Shown here: positions 23,505-34,004 of the stretch, in pieces
Layout of the letters: each line of letters opens with the position of its first letter
Position numbering within the stretch: position 1 is the first letter of the stretch
Origin: an uncultured Clostridia bacterium
GTDB taxonomy: Bacteria > Bacillota > Clostridia > Tissierellales > Peptoniphilaceae
Assembly (NCBI GenBank): GCA_947254025.1
Contig: CAMYBS010000004.1
Location: 30,215-94,214 of the forward strand
Length of the DNA: 64,000 nucleotides
Direction of reading: 5' to 3'
Program-made: the position numbers and the translations under genes
The notes under the pieces: generated by a model
The model's input: the letters and a program-made list of their open reading frames with translations, nothing else
What the model was told of the DNA's origin: nothing
Databases searched by the model: none

Positions 23505-24479
23505 ATGAAGTTATTAATTGATACACAAGGCGGGGACAATGCACCTAAGGCTATGCTCATGGCTGTGCAAAAGGCAAAGGCAGAGGACAGCTCTTTAGAT
23601 TTTGTTTTGTTCGGCGATAGAAAAGAAATTGAAGAGCATCTTGGAGCTGATGCAGCGAATTATGAGATAGTTCAAACTGAAGACGTCATAACAAATGAGG
23701 ATGAGGCTGCTCTATCCATAAGAAAGAAAAATAAAGCATCCATAGTCCTAGCATCAAAGTACTTAGTAGAGCATGATGATGCAGATGCCTTTATATCTGC
23801 TGGTTCAACAGGTGCACTTCTAGCAGCAGCTATGCTTATAGTTAAGAGGATAGATGGCTATAAAAGAGCTAGCATACCAACATTCTTACCAGGACTAAAG
23901 GGACCAACACTACTTTTGGACTCAGGTGCAAATGTTGACTGTGAACCAGAATTTATTTATGAGTTTGCAAAACTTGGCTCAAAGTACGTTGAAAAGCTTC
24001 TTGGCATCGAAAATCCAAAGGTTGCTTTAGTATCTAACGGAGCTGAAGCTAAGAAGGGTAATGAGCTTACTAAGAAGGCTCATGAGATTCTTAAAAACTC
24101 TGAGCTTAATTTCATTGGCAACATCGAAGCGAATGAGATACTTACAACTGAAGCGGACATCATTGTTCAAGATGGCTTTGTTGGCAACGTAATCTTAAAA
24201 GAGCTTGAAGGTATGAGTAAAGTCTTTGTAGGCAATGTTAAGAATTTTATTATGCAAGATAAAAAATATTTCTCATCTGATGAGATGAAGATGTCATTTA
24301 TGAAAGACTTAATGTCTCTTATGGGACTTACTAAGTATGGCGGATCACCAGTATTAGGAGTGAACAAAGCTATAGTTAAGGCGCACGGCAACAGTGACGA
24401 AAAGGCATTTTATTTAGCTATAAGGAACACTGTTGACCTTGTTAATTCTAAAGTTATAGAATATTTAAAAGAAAACTAG
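23505..24479 (+). CDS. plsX: phosphate acyltransferase PlsX
   Basis: Converts acyl-ACP to acyl-phosphate, the first committed step of phospholipid synthesis. Signature segments are DTQGGDNAP near the N-terminus, SAGSTGALLAAA in the middle, LLDSGANVDC, and the C-terminal GGSPVLGVNKAIVKAHG. I start it at the ATG 23505 eight bases after CGGAGG; twelve in-frame codons upstream overlap the promoter. AcpP and rnc follow, as in most Firmicutes; rpmF, the normal left neighbour, is 5.7 kb away because of the islet. Confidence 0.96.
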   Translation: MKLLIDTQGGDNAPKAMLMAVQKAKAEDSSLDFVLFGDRKEIEEHLGADAANYEIVQTEDVITNEDEAALSIRKKNKASIVLASKYLVEHDDADAFISAGSTGALLAAAMLIVKRIDGYKRASIPTFLPGLKGPTLLLDSGANVDCEPEFIYEFAKLGSKYVEKLLGIENPKVALVSNGAEAKKGNELTKKAHEILKNSELNFIGNIEANEILTTEADIIVQDGFVGNVILKELEGMSKVFVGNVKNFIMQDKKYFSSDEMKMSFMKDLMSLMGLTKYGGSPVLGVNKAIVKAHGNSDEKAFYLAIRNTVDLVNSKVIEYLKEN

Positions 24480-24490
24480 GAGGGACTATC

Positions 24491-24718
24491 TTGGAAGAAA
24501 AAATTAAAGAGATAATTGCTAAACAATTTAAGGTAGATGCTAAAGATTTAAAGGACGAAACTACTTTTAAGGAAGATTTAAAGGCAGACTCTATCGCCAT
24601 AGTTGAACTAATTATGAATTTAGAAGATGAATTAAATGTAAGCTTGGATGATGATAGAGTTACAAGCGTTAAAACAGTTGGAGAAGCAATAGCACTAGCT
24701 AAAGAAGCGTTAAAATAA
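24491..24718 (+). CDS. acpP: acyl carrier protein
   Basis: 75-residue acidic carrier of acyl chains. The phosphopantetheine attachment serine is in LKADSIAIVELIM. The helix II continuation VELIMNLEDELNV is typical. It starts with TTG, six bases after an AGGAGGG that overlaps the end of plsX, so translation is likely coupled. Its stop shares a base with the rnc start. Confidence 0.96.
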   Translation: MEEKIKEIIAKQFKVDAKDLKDETTFKEDLKADSIAIVELIMNLEDELNVSLDDDRVTSVKTVGEAIALAKEALK

Positions 24719-25431
24719 TGAAGATTTATGATATATCCGATGCTCGCGAAAAGCTCAAAAGCTTGCAGGCGATTATCGGATATAATTTTAATGACGAAAA
24801 TTTACTATACACAAGTTTAGTTCACAAGAGTTCACAGGAAGCTAAGACCTTAACTGCGCCATACAACGCACAGAGCCTAGAGTTTTTAGGTGACAAAGTA
24901 TTATCTTATGTCTTGGCAAAATATTTATTTGCTAAGTATATTAACAAGGACGAAGGTACTTTATCTAAGCTTATAGCTATGCTTGCTAAGGCTTCATACC
25001 AAAATATTGTTGCTAAAGAGCTTCACTTAGAAGACTACATTTATATGGAGGCAAATTTGAGGTTCAATATTGATAAAACGTCGATACTTGCTGATCATTT
25101 AGAAGCACTAATAGCAGCTATTTACTTAGATTCAGGCATTGATGAAGCTGAAAAATTTATTTTAGATAAATATTTAAAGAATGCACACATGGTTTTGGAT
25201 GCGAACAATGATTTTAGGAATTATAAGAATATCTTGATTGAATATGCACAAAAACATGGTTTAGACTTAGTATATACTTTATTAAAAGAATATGGTCCGG
25301 ACAATGATAAGATTTTTGAGTACGCTGTAGAGCTTGATGGGTATAGAGCCATTGCTAGAGCTAAGAATAAAAAGACCGCTCAGCAAATGGCATCCAAAGA
25401 GCTTGCACTTGAGATGAAATTGATAAAATGA
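24718..25431 (+). CDS. rnc: ribonuclease III
   Basis: Double-strand RNA endonuclease for rRNA and mRNA processing. The catalytic helix reads LEFLGDKVLSYVLA with Glu and Asp in place, and the second metal cluster is DHLEALIAAIYLDSG. The residue before LEFLGD is Ser where relatives usually have Arg (NERLEFLGD), a small local change. The C-terminal 70 residues are the double-stranded RNA-binding domain ending AQQMASKELALEM. It overlaps acpP by one base and the next gene by four. Confidence 0.95.
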   Translation: MKIYDISDAREKLKSLQAIIGYNFNDENLLYTSLVHKSSQEAKTLTAPYNAQSLEFLGDKVLSYVLAKYLFAKYINKDEGTLSKLIAMLAKASYQNIVAKELHLEDYIYMEANLRFNIDKTSILADHLEALIAAIYLDSGIDEAEKFILDKYLKNAHMVLDANNDFRNYKNILIEYAQKHGLDLVYTLLKEYGPDNDKIFEYAVELDGYRAIARAKNKKTAQQMASKELALEMKLIK

Positions 25432-26507
25432 AAAAAAACTATATAATACCAATTTTTATACCGCATCTAGGCTGCCCAAATGATTGTATCTTCTGCAATC
25501 AAAAGAAGATCGCTAAGGACTACGATGCGCAAAAAGAAGAAAATATAAAAAATGATATAGAAAAGTATTTGGCGCTATATGAAGGAAAGCAGGATATAGA
25601 GCTTGCTTTTTATGGAGGCAGCTTTACTGCACTTGATTATCCACTTATGCTTAGCTACTTAAAGCTTGCGAATACATACATCGAGAAAGGCCTCATAGAT
25701 AGCATTAGGATATCGACAAGGCCGGACGCTATAAATGAAGAAATTCTTGACGAGCTTGAAAAGTATAGAGTGAAAACCATCGAACTTGGTGCACAGTCAA
25801 TGAATGATGAAGTTTTAGATGCACTAAAGAGAGGTCATAAGGCGGCTGACACCATTCGCAGCGCTAAAATGATTAAGGACAAAGGATTTACCCTTGGCCT
25901 TCAAATGATGACGGGCCTATATAAGTCTACAGAAGAGATGGATATTGCTACAGCAGAAGCGATAGCAGCTCTGGAGCCTGATTTTGTTAGGATATATCCG
26001 ACGCTTGTCATTAAAGATACTGAACTACTTGACAGACTTGAAGATGGTTCGTATACATCATTAGATGTAGATGAAGCAGTTCATACACTTAAAAGAATTG
26101 TCACTATATTTGAAGCAAAGAACATTGAGATAATCAGGATAGGTCTGCAAACGACTGATAACATACAGCTAGGTAAGGACGTAGTTGCAGGGCCATTTCA
26201 CCCAGCGATACGCTCATTAACTTATGAGGCTATCTACCTTGACATCATAGAAGAATTTATTGAAATAAATAAAATTACTAATGATTTCACAATAATTTCT
26301 TCTAAAAAAGTAGCTTCCTTCTTAAGCGGCTCGAATAAAACGAATAGAAAGAAAATATATAATAAATATAAAATTAATTATGAGATAAAAGGGATCTTTG
26401 ATGATGACGATAGGCTAATGTTTTACGATGGAAGCCCGCAAAGTTACTCATTTAAGGATCTTATAAAGAATAAATACGAAAGGGGCAAGTATTTTGCGTT
26501 TAAATAA
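25428..26507 (+). CDS. radical SAM protein (Elp3/HemN-like), rnc-smc neighbour
   Basis: The [4Fe-4S]/SAM motif is C16-PND-C20-IF-C23, followed by [13 protein letters not shown] (glycine-rich SAM loop), [18 protein letters not shown] and [13 protein letters not shown]. This is the COG1243/Elp3-like radical SAM family that clostridia often encode between rnc and smc. Its substrate is not established; an RNA-modification role is likely by similarity to Elp3 but there is no acetyltransferase domain here. It starts with an ATGA overlap on rnc. The TTG of smc lies inside its last codons. Confidence 0.88.
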   Translation: MKKNYIIPIFIPHLGCPNDCIFCNQKKIAKDYDAQKEENIKNDIEKYLALYEGKQDIELAFYGGSFTALDYPLMLSYLKLANTYIEKGLIDSIRISTRPDAINEEILDELEKYRVKTIELGAQSMNDEVLDALKRGHKAADTIRSAKMIKDKGFTLGLQMMTGLYKSTEEMDIATAEAIAALEPDFVRIYPTLVIKDTELLDRLEDGSYTSLDVDEAVHTLKRIVTIFEAKNIEIIRIGLQTTDNIQLGKDVVAGPFHPAIRSLTYEAIYLDIIEEFIEINKITNDFTIISSKKVASFLSGSNKTNRKKIYNKYKINYEIKGIFDDDDRLMFYDGSPQSYSFKDLIKNKYERGKYFAFK

Positions 26508-29500
26508 ATTAATATTGAAGGGTTTTAAATCCTTTGCAAATAAAACTGAAATAGTCTTTACCCCTGGAGTTACAACTGTTGTTGGACCTAATGGTAGCGG
26601 CAAGAGTAACATATCTGATGCTGTTAGATGGGTTCTAGGAGAGCAAAGCAATAAATCACTTAGAGCAAACAAGTCAAGTGATGTTATCTTCCAAGGGACT
26701 GAAGAGAAAAAGGCGCTTGGCTACGCTCAAGTAAGCATAATATTTTCAAATGATGATAATTCTTTACCTGTTGAGTACCAAGAGGTAGAGGTAACAAGAC
26801 GTATGTACCGCTCAGGTGAGAGCGAATTTTTGATTAACAACAAAAAAGCTAGGATGAAGGACGTTAGAGAACTTTTCCTAGATACAGGTGTTGGTAAGGA
26901 CGGCTACTCCATCATTGGTCAAGGTAGGATTGATGAGATACTATCTAATAAACCGGAAGACAGAAGAGCCATATTTGAAGAGGCATCTGGTGTTAGTAAG
27001 TATAGATACAAAAAGGAAGAGTCATTAAGAAAACTTGATAAGACTGAGGCAAATCTATTAAGAATAAAAGATATACTTTATGAGATAGAGCAAAATGAAG
27101 CAAGACTTAAGAGTGAATCTGAAAAGGCTCGAGAGTACAAGGGCCTTATGGAAGAGTACAAAAAGGTAGATGTATCTATTTCATACAGTGCTTATGAAAA
27201 GATTGAGAAGAACCTACTTAAATTTACTGCCGACAAAGACAGACTAGTTGATGAATTAAAGCTAAGCGAGATTAAAAATAAAGAGGTTGAAGAGAGCTCT
27301 GCGCCATTACAAAGTGAGCTTAAGAGGTACGAAGCGCTTATTGATGAGATTAAAGAGCAAAGAAATAAAGACCTTAGAGACTTTGATATCAATAGACAAA
27401 AGCTTGAGATCAATAAAGAAAAGTTAAACTCTATCGAAGACAAGATACTTGACAATAAACTAAAAGAGAAAGAACACGCCAATAAATTATTAGAATCAGA
27501 AGAGAAGATAAAAACTTTATCTCAAGTTAAAAAATCTAGCGAAGAGAATCTTTTAAATATAGCGAAAGATTTAGAAGCGCTTAAGAGCGAAAAAGCATCC
27601 TATGATAAGACAAGTTATGATGAAGCTATGAACAAGGGGCTTGAACTTGATAGAGAGCTAGAGGCTACTAAGATAGGGATTGCAAATTATGAGAGCAATA
27701 AGACTACAGATAGGGAAAAAGCTAAAGAACTTGAGAAGAAAATTCTAGAAAAGGAAAATGACTTAAAGAAGCAAAATGATGAGTTTAAGAAAGCTAGTGA
27801 AGGCTTGGATGACTTAAACAATTCTTTTGTAGAGAAGGACAAATTGCATGAAAAAGCAAAGAACGATATCGCTTCAATATCAGATGACTTAGCTAAGTCT
27901 AAAGACGCATACTTTGCTTTGGAAAATGACCTTAAAGTATTGCAAAAGAGTTATGAGATGCATAAGAACCTAGAAGAGAACCTTGATGGTTATTATAGAA
28001 GTGTTAGAGAGATTTCTAAGGCTGCAAGGAAAAACTTCTTCAAGTCTGACTCAAGTTTATTAGTTGATATATTTAACTGCGAAGAAAAGTATTCGCTTGC
28101 TATAGAGTCAGCGCTTCAATCAAACTTACAAGCTATAGTCATAGATAAAGATGACGATGCTAAAGAATACATCGACTTTTTGAAGAAGAATAACTATGGT
28201 AGAGCAACTTTCTATCCACTTAATAGATATAAAAGCTATGCGAGTGAAAACTTTGGCTTCAATGATAAAGATGCTATAGACTTTGCGAGTGAACTAATTA
28301 CCTTTGATAAGAAGTATGAGAATTTATTTAAGAGTCTGCTTCAAAGAACGGTAGTAACAAAGACTTTTGATGCAGCACTCAGAATATCGAAGACTTATAA
28401 GCAATATAGATATGTAAGTTTGGATGGACAAATCATAAATCCATCTGGATCAATAGTGGGTGGTAGTCAAGTTAAGTCATCATTTATTTCGCGTAAACAT
28501 ATGTTAAGTAAGCTTATGGAAGAGATCAATGATAAGAAAGCCGCTTTAGATGAAGCAAAGACTTCAGTGATTAAAAAAGAAGAAGAGATTAAGAATGAAA
28601 AGTCTATTTACGATAAGCTTAATGAAGAGATATTAAGTATCAATGAAAAGATTGATATGCATAAGAAAGAAATAAATTCATTAGAGATCAATATCAATTT
28701 TGCACAAAGAGATATCAGTCAAGCAAAGAAAGAGCTAGAGGATATCAAGCTTTCATTGAATGCATTTGATGAGAAAATCGTTCAAGCTAATAAGGATTTA
28801 GAAGTTCTTAAGGAGAAAAAAGCTGAGCACGAGAAGAAGATTGAATTAGAAAAAGAACTTATAAAAGGCTTTGAGGAAGAAAAGGATAGACGTAATGAAA
28901 AGCTTCTTCAAATAAGTGTTGAAAAGTCTACCTTAGAAGCAAAGCTAGAAAGAACAGTTGAAGACATTGCTCTTTCAGAAGAATATATAGCTAAGTCACA
29001 AGATATAAAGGCAGCACTTGCTAGTGACTTCAAAGAGCTTAGTCAAAATAAAGAAGCACTTGAAAGTGAAAACACTAGCATCATGGATTTCTTAAAGAAG
29101 AACGAAGAACTTGAACAAGTATACATTGACAAGATAAATGAAAAAACAGATGAAAAAGAAAAAGTTTTATCAAAGATATTTGAACTTCAAAATGAAATAA
29201 AAGCTTGTCAAGAAAATATTATATCTATCAAAGACGAGATAAATAAAAATGAGGTCTTACTTGCTCGTAACGAAGTAATGAAGGATAACATTAAAGAAAA
29301 GTTATCAAATGACTACTTTATTAACATCGAGACCATTGACAAAGAAAGCCTTGTTAAAGCAAGCACTAAGGATCTAAGAGAGCTACAAGAGAAGATAGAT
29401 GTACTTGGCGAAGTCTCTCTATCTTCAATAAAAGAGTATGAAGATACACTAACAAGACTTGAGTTCTTAAGAAAGCAGTTTGATGATATGCAAGAGTCAA

Positions 29501-29997
29501 AAGAGGACCTATTAAATATAATTGACGATATCGATGAGACTATCAAGATAAAGTTTAAGGACAACTTCAATATCATACAAGGCTACTTCTCTGAAATATT
29601 CCAAAACCTATTTGGTGGCGGAGAAGCTAAGATTTATATTAGTGATGAAAATGATATACTTAACTCAGGTATTGAGATAGAAGCGCGTCCACCAGGAAAG
29701 AGCATGCAGTCCTTAAGTCTTTTATCTGGTGGTGAGAAGACTTTAACAGCGATAGCATTATTGTTCGCAGTTTTAAAATCTAAGCCATCGCCATTCTGTA
29801 TACTTGACGAGATAGACGCTGCACTTGACGATGCAAACATCAGTAAGTATACTGCCTACCTTGATAGAATAAAAGAGGAAACACAATTTATTCTTATCAC
29901 ACATAGAAAGGTAACTATGGAGATATCAGACGCTATATATGGCATTACTATGAAAGAAAAGGGCATAAGCTCTATACTTTCGATGAAATTAACTTAA
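26494..29997 (+). CDS. smc: chromosome segregation ATPase SMC
   Basis: Condensin core subunit that compacts and separates chromosomes with ScpA and ScpB. Walker [10 protein letters not shown] is near the N-terminus (about residue 32). Long coiled coils fill about residues 170-500 and 660-1000, and the hinge lies at about 500-660 with the GGSQVKSSF loop. At the C-terminus are the ABC signature [11 protein letters not shown] and Walker [15 protein letters not shown]. It starts TTG ([14 protein letters not shown]) nine bases after AGGGG inside the upstream gene. 1167 aa, full length. Confidence 0.97.
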   Translation: MRLNKLILKGFKSFANKTEIVFTPGVTTVVGPNGSGKSNISDAVRWVLGEQSNKSLRANKSSDVIFQGTEEKKALGYAQVSIIFSNDDNSLPVEYQEVEVTRRMYRSGESEFLINNKKARMKDVRELFLDTGVGKDGYSIIGQGRIDEILSNKPEDRRAIFEEASGVSKYRYKKEESLRKLDKTEANLLRIKDILYEIEQNEARLKSESEKAREYKGLMEEYKKVDVSISYSAYEKIEKNLLKFTADKDRLVDELKLSEIKNKEVEESSAPLQSELKRYEALIDEIKEQRNKDLRDFDINRQKLEINKEKLNSIEDKILDNKLKEKEHANKLLESEEKIKTLSQVKKSSEENLLNIAKDLEALKSEKASYDKTSYDEAMNKGLELDRELEATKIGIANYESNKTTDREKAKELEKKILEKENDLKKQNDEFKKASEGLDDLNNSFVEKDKLHEKAKNDIASISDDLAKSKDAYFALENDLKVLQKSYEMHKNLEENLDGYYRSVREISKAARKNFFKSDSSLLVDIFNCEEKYSLAIESALQSNLQAIVIDKDDDAKEYIDFLKKNNYGRATFYPLNRYKSYASENFGFNDKDAIDFASELITFDKKYENLFKSLLQRTVVTKTFDAALRISKTYKQYRYVSLDGQIINPSGSIVGGSQVKSSFISRKHMLSKLMEEINDKKAALDEAKTSVIKKEEEIKNEKSIYDKLNEEILSINEKIDMHKKEINSLEININFAQRDISQAKKELEDIKLSLNAFDEKIVQANKDLEVLKEKKAEHEKKIELEKELIKGFEEEKDRRNEKLLQISVEKSTLEAKLERTVEDIALSEEYIAKSQDIKAALASDFKELSQNKEALESENTSIMDFLKKNEELEQVYIDKINEKTDEKEKVLSKIFELQNEIKACQENIISIKDEINKNEVLLARNEVMKDNIKEKLSNDYFINIETIDKESLVKASTKDLRELQEKIDVLGEVSLSSIKEYEDTLTRLEFLRKQFDDMQESKEDLLNIIDDIDETIKIKFKDNFNIIQGYFSEIFQNLFGGGEAKIYISDENDILNSGIEIEARPPGKSMQSLSLLSGGEKTLTAIALLFAVLKSKPSPFCILDEIDAALDDANISKYTAYLDRIKEETQFILITHRKVTMEISDAIYGITMKEKGISSILSMKLT

Positions 29998-30007
29998 GAG
30001 GTGAAAT

Positions 30008-31102
30008 ATGTTTAATTGGTTTAAAAAGAAAAATAAAGATGAAGAAGTAATTGAAATTAAAGAAGAAAAGATTGATCTAGTTAAAGACGAGACTAAAGAA
30101 GAACAGGCAGTCGAAGAGACTGAGGCAAAGCAAGATATTGAGTCAAGCGGAGAAGCACAAGTAGAAGAAAAGCCAGGGGTCAAAGAGGAAAAATCATCTT
30201 TCTTTAAGAGGATGTTCTCTGGTCTTGAGAAGACGAGACAAAACTTAAATTACAAACTTCAAACTGTATTTAAGGGAACAGACATCAATGATGACTTCTA
30301 TGATGAACTTGAAGAGGTATTAGTAACATCAGACATAGGAGTAGAAACTGTTATGAACATCATTGACAATTTAAAAGAAAGAATTGTCAGAGAAAATATC
30401 TTAGATAGAAAAGATGCCTTCCCTATACTTAAGGATGAGATCAAGAAAATCATGAATGACAATGTTTCATCAAGGGATTTAAAACTTGAACCGTCTCCAG
30501 CCATACTTTTAGTTGTTGGTGTCAATGGTGTTGGTAAGACAACTACCATAGGTAAGCTTAGCTACCAATTTAGAGAAGAAGGTAAGAGCGTTTTGATTGC
30601 TGCGGCAGATACCTTTAGAGCCGCTGCCATAGAACAGCTTAAAGAGTGGGCAAACAGAGCCAACGTTGACATCATTGCTCATGAAGAGTCAGCAGACCCA
30701 GCAAGTGTTATTTTTGATGCCATCATGGCGGCTAAGGCAAGGAAGACTGACATACTTATCTGCGACACAGCAGGTAGACTTCACAACAAGCAAAACCTAA
30801 TGAACGAGCTTAACAAGATTAAGAGAGTTATAGATAGAGAGTTCCCTAATGCTGTTAAAGAAAATTTATTAGTACTTGATGCGACAACTGGACAAAACGC
30901 CATCATACAAGCAAAGGCATTTAAAGAGACCAGCGACATAACAGGTGTATGCGTTACTAAACTTGACGGCACTGCAAAGGGCGGTGTTATCATTGCACTA
31001 GAGAGCGAACTACATCTACCTGTTAAGATTATAGGTGTCGGTGAAAAGATAGAAGATCTTCAAGCTTTTAATGTTGATGACTTTGTAGAAGCATTATTTT
31101 AA
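30008..31102 (+). CDS. ftsY: signal recognition particle receptor FtsY
   Basis: GTPase that receives ribosome-nascent chain complexes from SRP at the membrane. The first 70 residues are the charged A domain (Glu/Lys-rich), then the N domain, then the NG GTPase: GVNGVGKTTTIGKL (G1), AADTFRAAA, DTAGRLHNKQNLM (G3), TKLDGTAKGG (G4) and GVGEKIEDL. Ten bases separate it from smc. The ftsY-ylxM-ffh order is conserved in Firmicutes. Confidence 0.97.
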   Translation: MFNWFKKKNKDEEVIEIKEEKIDLVKDETKEEQAVEETEAKQDIESSGEAQVEEKPGVKEEKSSFFKRMFSGLEKTRQNLNYKLQTVFKGTDINDDFYDELEEVLVTSDIGVETVMNIIDNLKERIVRENILDRKDAFPILKDEIKKIMNDNVSSRDLKLEPSPAILLVVGVNGVGKTTTIGKLSYQFREEGKSVLIAAADTFRAAAIEQLKEWANRANVDIIAHEESADPASVIFDAIMAAKARKTDILICDTAGRLHNKQNLMNELNKIKRVIDREFPNAVKENLLVLDATTGQNAIIQAKAFKETSDITGVCVTKLDGTAKGGVIIALESELHLPVKIIGVGEKIEDLQAFNVDDFVEALF

Positions 31103-31130
31103 AAATAGCAAAGAAAATGATAAAAAGGTA

Positions 31131-31159
31131 TTGACAAACGTCAATCTATATAGTATTAT
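31131..31159 (+). promoter_or_regulatory. consensus promoter directly before a terminator
   Basis: TTGACA, 17 bp, TATTAT. The hairpin at 31163-31189 starts three bases after the -10 box, so any transcript would begin inside or beside the hairpin. See findings. Confidence 0.7.
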
Positions 31160-31162
31160 ATT

Positions 31163-31193
31163 AACTGTCAAGCAAATAGCTTGACAGTTTTTT
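31163..31193 (+). terminator. hairpin with T tail after ftsY
   Basis: Perfect 11-bp stem AACTGTCAAGC / GCTTGACAGTT with a five-base loop and T4-5 tail. It can terminate ftsY transcripts; it may also attenuate transcription into ylxM-ffh. Confidence 0.85.
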
Positions 31194-31245
31194 GTGAGAG
31201 AACACTAAGTATGATACGTGTTCTACATGATGATTGGATGATAAA

Positions 31246-31599
31246 ATGAAAGTATTAGATGATTATATATATATTGGAAGGCTCTTAGACTTCTACGGAA
31301 GCCTCTTAACAGAGAGCGAATACAAGTCGATTGACTACTACTACAATGAAGATTATTCATTAACAGAGATAGCTGAGCTAATTTCTATATCAAGACAAGC
31401 AGTGAGCCTTAACATTAAAAGAGCTATAGACAAATTAAAGTCTTTCGAGGCAGCGCTTAAGCTTATAGAAAAGTTTGACAAGAAGAAAGAAGACAAAGAG
31501 AAATTAGAAATTATATTTCAAGGTTTAATCGACAGTGACGATATAGATGAAATAAAGACAAGAATTAAAGAAGCTAAAGAGATTATAAACGAGATGTAA
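31246..31599 (+). CDS. ylxM: YlxM family SRP-associated DNA-binding-like protein
   Basis: Small protein with a sigma-70 region-4-like helix-turn-helix: DYSLTEIAELISISRQAVS, then IKRAIDKLKSFE. It is known as a regulator or partner of SRP assembly in Gram-positive bacteria and is almost always encoded upstream of ffh, as here. I use the ATG at 31246 (MKVLDDYIYIGRLLDFY); an in-frame TTG four codons upstream is also possible, and the ribosome binding site is weak for both. The C-terminal half is a charged helix. Confidence 0.9.
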   Translation: MKVLDDYIYIGRLLDFYGSLLTESEYKSIDYYYNEDYSLTEIAELISISRQAVSLNIKRAIDKLKSFEAALKLIEKFDKKKEDKEKLEIIFQGLIDSDDIDEIKTRIKEAKEIINEM

Positions 31600-31610
31600 A
31601 AGGAGCAAGA

Positions 31611-32951
31611 ATGATATTCGAGAGCTTATCAGAAAAACTACAAAAAACATTAGACAGCCTAAGAGGCAAGGGAAGGCTTAGTGAGAAAGATGTCGATGCT
31701 GCACTTAGAGAAGTAAAGCTAGCACTTCTAGAAGCCGATGTTAATTATAAGGTAGTTAAAAAATTTATAGATAATTTAAAAACAAGAGCCATCGGTTCTG
31801 AGGTTATGGAGAGCTTAACTCCTGGTCAACAAGTTATCAAGATAGTTAATGAAGAATTAATTAATCTTATGGGCAAGACTAAAGAAGGACTTACGCTAAG
31901 CAAGAACCCAAGCATCATATTGATGTGCGGTCTTCAAGGTGCTGGTAAGACAACAACAACTGGTAAACTTGCAATAAACCTTAGAAAGAAAGGCAGAAGA
32001 CCACTACTAGTTGCCTGCGACGTCTACAGACCAGCAGCTATAAAGCAGCTAGAAGTAGTAGGAAAGTCAGTTGACGTTCCAGTATTTACCATGGGTGATA
32101 AGATAAAGCCACTTGATATAGCAAAGAGCGCTTTAGAGCACGCAAAGAAGAATGGTAATGACGTAGTCATCATAGATACTGCGGGCCGTTTACACATAGA
32201 CGAAGTGCTTATGGATGAGCTAAAAGGTTTGAAAGAAAACTTAGATCCATCAGAGATACTTCTTGTACTTGACTCAATGACAGGTCAAGATGCGGTAAAT
32301 GTAGCAAAATCATTCGATGATGCACTTGGTATAACAGGTGTTATACTAACAAAGTTAGATGGTGATGCAAGAGGCGGTGCGGCACTTTCAATCAGAGCCG
32401 TAACTGATAAACCTATCAAATACGTTGGTATGGGCGAAAAGATGGATGAGCTTGAAGAGTTTCATCCAGACAGATTAGTCTCTAAGATACTTGGTATGGG
32501 CGACGTACTTACTCTTATAGAGAAGGCACAAAGCAATATCGACCAAAAGAAGGCAATGGAGCTTGAGAAGAAATTAAGAGAAGAAACATTTACACTTGAT
32601 GACTTCTTAGATCAGATAGCTCAAATGAGAAACTTAGGACCAATTGAAAACCTATTACAAATGATACCAGGAATGAATTCAAAAGCCTTAAAGGGCATTA
32701 ATATAAGCGATAAAGATATAGGCAGAGTTGAAGCCATCATCAGAAGTATGACAATGAAAGAGAGAGTTACTCCAAACATTATCAACGCTTCAAGAAAGAA
32801 AAGGATTGCACAAGGTAGTGGAACGACAACAAATGATGTCAACAAGCTATTGAAGCAATTCGAAGATACAAAGAAGATGATGAAGCGCTTTGGCAGCATG
32901 GAAAAGTCTATGAAGAGAAAAGGAAAATTCAATTTTCCATTTAATATATAA
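31611..32951 (+). CDS. ffh: signal recognition particle protein Ffh
   Basis: SRP54 GTPase that binds signal sequences and SRP RNA. The NG domain shows GLQGAGKTTTTGKL (G1), CDVYRPAAI, DTAGRLHIDEVLM (G3), TKLDGDARGGAALS (G4) and GMGEKMDEL. The methionine-rich M domain occupies about 300-446 and ends in MKRFGSMEKSMKRKGKF. AAAGGAG precedes the ATG. No SRP RNA gene is visible nearby. Confidence 0.97.
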   Translation: MIFESLSEKLQKTLDSLRGKGRLSEKDVDAALREVKLALLEADVNYKVVKKFIDNLKTRAIGSEVMESLTPGQQVIKIVNEELINLMGKTKEGLTLSKNPSIILMCGLQGAGKTTTTGKLAINLRKKGRRPLLVACDVYRPAAIKQLEVVGKSVDVPVFTMGDKIKPLDIAKSALEHAKKNGNDVVIIDTAGRLHIDEVLMDELKGLKENLDPSEILLVLDSMTGQDAVNVAKSFDDALGITGVILTKLDGDARGGAALSIRAVTDKPIKYVGMGEKMDELEEFHPDRLVSKILGMGDVLTLIEKAQSNIDQKKAMELEKKLREETFTLDDFLDQIAQMRNLGPIENLLQMIPGMNSKALKGINISDKDIGRVEAIIRSMTMKERVTPNIINASRKKRIAQGSGTTTNDVNKLLKQFEDTKKMMKRFGSMEKSMKRKGKFNFPFNI

Positions 32952-32969
32952 TTTTAAGGAGGTGAGATT

Positions 32970-33269
32970 GTGGTAAAAATTCGTTTAAAGAGAATGGGAT
33001 CTAAGAAGAATCCATTTTACAGAATTGTTGTAGCTGATTCTAGAAGAGCTAGAGATGGCAAATTTATTGAACAACTTGGTTACTATAACCCATTAACTGA
33101 GCCAAAGACAATAAAATTCGATCAAGAAAAGGCTGAACAATGGATAGCAAACGGAGCTAAAGCAAGTGAAACAGTTCAAAGATTATTCAAATCTCAAGGA
33201 TATGATATAACAGCAAAAACTGCTAAAAAAGCTGAAGCTAAAGAAGAAACAGAAGCTGTAGAAGCTTAG
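32970..33269 (+). CDS. rpsP: 30S ribosomal protein bS16
   Basis: Begins [20 protein letters not shown] with [20 protein letters not shown], the unmistakable S16 N-terminus. The last 20 residues are an Ala/Lys/Glu-rich tail ([10 protein letters not shown]). GTG start after AAGGAGGTG. It is the third gene of the ffh-rpsP-khpA-rimM-trmD-rplS cluster. Confidence 0.97.
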   Translation: MVKIRLKRMGSKKNPFYRIVVADSRRARDGKFIEQLGYYNPLTEPKTIKFDQEKAEQWIANGAKASETVQRLFKSQGYDITAKTAKKAEAKEETEAVEA

Positions 33270-33284
33270 GATGTGGGGGTTAAT

Positions 33285-33512
33285 ATGAAAGAATTAGTTG
33301 AATTTTTAGCAAAATCTATTGTTGAAAACAAAGACGATGTTAAAGTTACAGTTAATGAAGCATCAGATGAGATCAACATTGATCTATACGTAAATCCAGA
33401 TGATATAGGTAGAGTTATCGGTAAAGGCGGTAAGGTTGTTAAAGCAATCAGACTTATTGCCGGAGCTACACTTAAAGACTCAAGAAGAATTAATTTAGAG
33501 ATAAAGGAATAA
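33285..33512 (+). CDS. khpA: KH-domain RNA-binding protein KhpA
   Basis: Single KH domain of 75 residues: MKELVEFLAKSIVENKDDV, then VNPDDIGRVIGKGGKVVKAI with the GxGGK loop, ending SRRINLEI. KhpA works with KhpB (Jag) in RNA binding and cell-wall control. Start chosen at ATG 33285, five bases after GGGGG; the in-frame GTG at 33273 gives four extra residues not found in relatives. It is always placed between rpsP and rimM. Confidence 0.93.
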   Translation: MKELVEFLAKSIVENKDDVKVTVNEASDEINIDLYVNPDDIGRVIGKGGKVVKAIRLIAGATLKDSRRINLEIKE

Positions 33513-33515
33513 ATC

Positions 33516-34004
33516 TTGGAGCTTATTAAGATAGCAAAGATTGTCTCAGCACATGGCTTAAATGGAGAGGTAAAAATCTTTCCTTACACAGATGATTTAA
33601 GCAAATTTAAAGAGTATAAGAAAATATATCTTGATGGAGAAGAGCTTGAGATACTAAGTCAAAAGATAGCTTCAAAATTTATTGTACTTAAACTAAAAGG
33701 CTTTGATTATATAGATGATGTCAAAAGACTCATTGATAAGGATGTTTTTATTGATAAAGCTGATATGCCTTCATTAGATGAAGGTGACTACTATATACAC
33801 GATCTTATGGATATGGAAGTATATAGTGAAGCTGATGAATTTATTGGCACTGTTAAAGACGTTATGACAACAAGCGCAAACCATGTGCTAGTAGTAGATC
33901 ATGACGGAAAGGAAGCACTTATTCCTTTTGTTAAGGCCTTTATCAAGGAAGTCGATTTGATTAAAAGAAGAATCAAAGTCAAACTTATAGAAGGTATCTT
34001 ATGA
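33516..34004 (+). CDS. rimM: 16S rRNA processing protein RimM
   Basis: Binds S19 and helps mature the 30S head. IAKIVSAHGLNGEVKIFPYTD at the start (the HGLxGE motif) and the PRC-barrel part DYYIHDLMDMEVY with EALIPFVKAFIKEVD are present. TTG start four bases after khpA; GGA in AAGGAAT serves as ribosome binding site. It overlaps trmD by four bases (ATGA). Confidence 0.95.
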   Translation: MELIKIAKIVSAHGLNGEVKIFPYTDDLSKFKEYKKIYLDGEELEILSQKIASKFIVLKLKGFDYIDDVKRLIDKDVFIDKADMPSLDEGDYYIHDLMDMEVYSEADEFIGTVKDVMTTSANHVLVVDHDGKEALIPFVKAFIKEVDLIKRRIKVKLIEGIL

